Shown here: positions 3,979 to 5,046 of the stretch, piece after piece
Numbering within the stretch: the stretch's first letter is position 1
How the letters are laid out: each line of letters begins with the position of its first letter
Assembly: GCA_017448375.1 (NCBI GenBank)
Contig: JAFSLR010000398.1
Span: 1 to 5,046 of the forward strand
Length of the DNA stretch: 5,046 nucleotides
Source of the DNA: Synergistaceae bacterium
GTDB taxonomy: Bacteria; Synergistota; Synergistia; Synergistales; Aminobacteriaceae
Direction: 5' to 3'
Program-made: the position numbers and the translations under genes
Notes under the pieces: model-generated
What the model was told of the DNA's origin: nothing
Database searches by the model: none
The model's input: the letters and a program-made list of their open reading frames with translations, nothing else

Positions 3979-5046
3979 TTGGACGTTATATCTATAAAAG
4001 GTGCAAGAGAACATAATCTCAAAAATATTAACATCGACATTAAGCGCGGAAAATTCACAGTTATAACCGGGCCTTCAGGTTCGGGAAAATCATCGCTCGC
4101 TTTCGATACCCTTTACGCTGAAGGCCAGAGAAGATATGTAGAGTCATTGTCAGCATATGCCCGCCAGTTTCTCGGAGTCCAGAAGAAGCCCGATGCTGAT
4201 GAAATTTCCGGATTGTCGCCCGCAATATCAATCGAACAGAAAGGTACAGGACATAATCCCCGTTCAACCGTAGGAACAGTAACAGAAATTTATGATTACT
4301 TCCGTTTACTTTTCGGGAGAATCGGAATCCCTCACTGCCCTAAATGCGGGAAACCCGTACAGCGTCATTCAATCGACGAAATTTTAGCGTACATTCTCAG
4401 CCATGAAGACGGACTGAAGACCGAAATATTTTCACCCGTAATTCGCGGCAAGAAGGGGGAATTTCGGAATCTCTTCAGCAGTATCCGCGAAAAAGGCTAC
4501 ACACGCGCAAGAGTCGACGGAGTAACATACTACCTTGAAGAGGAAATAACGTTAGACAAAAACAAGCGTCATAACATCGAGATAGTTATCGACAGACTCA
4601 AAATTTCATCCGACAAACGAACACGATTAGCCGAAAGCGTAGAGTCAGCACTGAAACTTTCAGGGGGATTCGTAATGATTCACTCAGAAGGCCATGAAGA
4701 ATATACGATGACCGAAAATTATTCCTGCCCTGACTGTGAGATCGGTATGCCGGAGATTGAGCCGCGTTTGTTCTCGTTCAACAATCCCGCCGGGGCATGT
4801 CCTGACTGCGGGGGGCTTGGGAGTCATGAACACTTTTCGCAGGAGCTTGCGATAGATCCGAATCGTTCAGTTCTTGACGGAGCTATTATCCCGTGGAAGT
4901 CAAAGCCGTATTCAGTAACAAAACTCAAAATGTTTGCTGACAAACACGGCTGGGATTTGTCGCCCGCGTGGAAAGATTTGCCGCCTGAAATACAGAATTT
5001 CATCTGGAACGGTTCAGGCGATGAGAAGATGCCGATGATTTTTGAC
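3979..5046 (+). CDS. uvrA: UvrA, excinuclease ABC subunit A (5' part, runs off the window)
   Basis: UvrA is the damage-sensing ABC-type ATPase of nucleotide excision repair; a UvrA dimer finds lesions, loads UvrB and leaves before UvrC cuts. Seen: 356 uninterrupted codons out of about 940 in the family. The start reads (M)DVISIKGAREHNLKNI, followed by the first Walker A GPSGSGKSS (residues 31-39, Lys37), the UvrA signature GQRRYVESLSAYARQFLG and a GTVTEIYDYFRLLF segment. The UvrB-binding region follows at roughly 130-245. The zinc module has Cys250, Cys253, Cys274 and Cys277 around EPRLFSFNNPAGA. Walker A has Pro32 where Leu or Val is more usual. No ATG precedes the conserved start in frame: a stop occurs at 3949-3951, and the only suitable codon is TTG at 3979, with AAAGGA 10 bases upstream. 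It is divergent from tnpA, with 95 bases between the two starts. Confidence 0.96.
   Translation, partial: MDVISIKGAREHNLKNINIDIKRGKFTVITGPSGSGKSSLAFDTLYAEGQRRYVESLSAYARQFLGVQKKPDADEISGLSPAISIEQKGTGHNPRSTVGTVTEIYDYFRLLFGRIGIPHCPKCGKPVQRHSIDEILAYILSHEDGLKTEIFSPVIRGKKGEFRNLFSSIREKGYTRARVDGVTYYLEEEITLDKNKRHNIEIVIDRLKISSDKRTRLAESVESALKLSGGFVMIHSEGHEEYTMTENYSCPDCEIGMPEIEPRLFSFNNPAGACPDCGGLGSHEHFSQELAIDPNRSVLDGAIIPWKSKPYSVTKLKMFADKHGWDLSPAWKDLPPEIQNFIWNGSGDEKMPMIFD

Larger units (their letters stand above)
2072..3981 (-). mobile_element. IS607-family insertion sequence (tnpA-tnpB), boundaries inferred
   Basis: The element is defined by an IS607-type serine recombinase gene followed by an overlapping tnpB gene, both on the minus strand, in DNA clearly richer in A+T than the flanking host genes. 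IS607 elements have no terminal inverted repeats and insert at GG dinucleotides, so ends must be inferred. On the plus strand the only GG in the low-coordinate flank outside tnpB is at 2072-2073. At the other flank GG occurs at 3966-3967 and 3980-3981. I prefer 3980-3981 because excision then joins AAAAT-GG-ACGTTATA and gives uvrA an ATG start. The 3966 alternative gives a slightly shorter element. Presence of the element is certain in practice; the exact ends are not. Confidence 0.8.

Noticed and set aside
4061..4267. 68-codon minus-strand open frame within uvrA
   Set aside because: It is a shadow of the strongly conserved Walker A and signature region of uvrA, with no independent support.

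Overview
The window is bacterial: Shine-Dalgarno motifs precede the genes, spacing is tight, and it carries a housekeeping uvrA and an IS607-family insertion sequence. The host genes are of medium G+C, while the insertion sequence is visibly richer in A+T, so it looks acquired. The uvrA, TerA-like and symporter sequences would fit a Gram-negative anaerobe (Synergistota is one possibility), but this is a weak guess without a database search.

Layout from low to high coordinates. (1) 1-372, minus strand: the 5' part of a sodium/dicarboxylate symporter (SDF family) interrupted by one in-frame TAA at 163-165, with good family sequence continuing in the same frame to the window edge. (2) 373-486: intergenic. 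(3) 487-909, minus: a complete DUF1810-family protein. (4) 923-2047, minus: a TerA-like protein with two TerD-type domains, 13 bases upstream of the DUF1810 gene and probably co-transcribed with it. (5) About 2072-3981: an IS607-type element with tnpA (serine recombinase) and tnpB (RuvC-fold RNA-guided nuclease family), both on the minus strand and overlapping by 14 bases. (6) 3979-5046, plus: the first 356 codons of uvrA, running off the window.

The element is wedged between two divergent host genes, terA-like and uvrA, so it supplies the immediate upstream DNA of both. The uvrA start now appears to be TTG with a ribosome-binding site in or beside the element end. If the element boundaries are the GG dinucleotides at 2072-2073 and 3980-3981, removing it restores an ATG start for uvrA. 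The same boundaries predict the guide that the TnpB-associated omega RNA would carry. The TnpB lacks a glutamate at the usual RuvC-II position and has a degenerate zinc-finger region, but keeps a nearby Glu-Glu pair that could serve instead. I see no CRISPR array, tRNA or rRNA, and no wholly new multi-gene system; the noteworthy biology is the insertion sequence and its effect on its neighbours.
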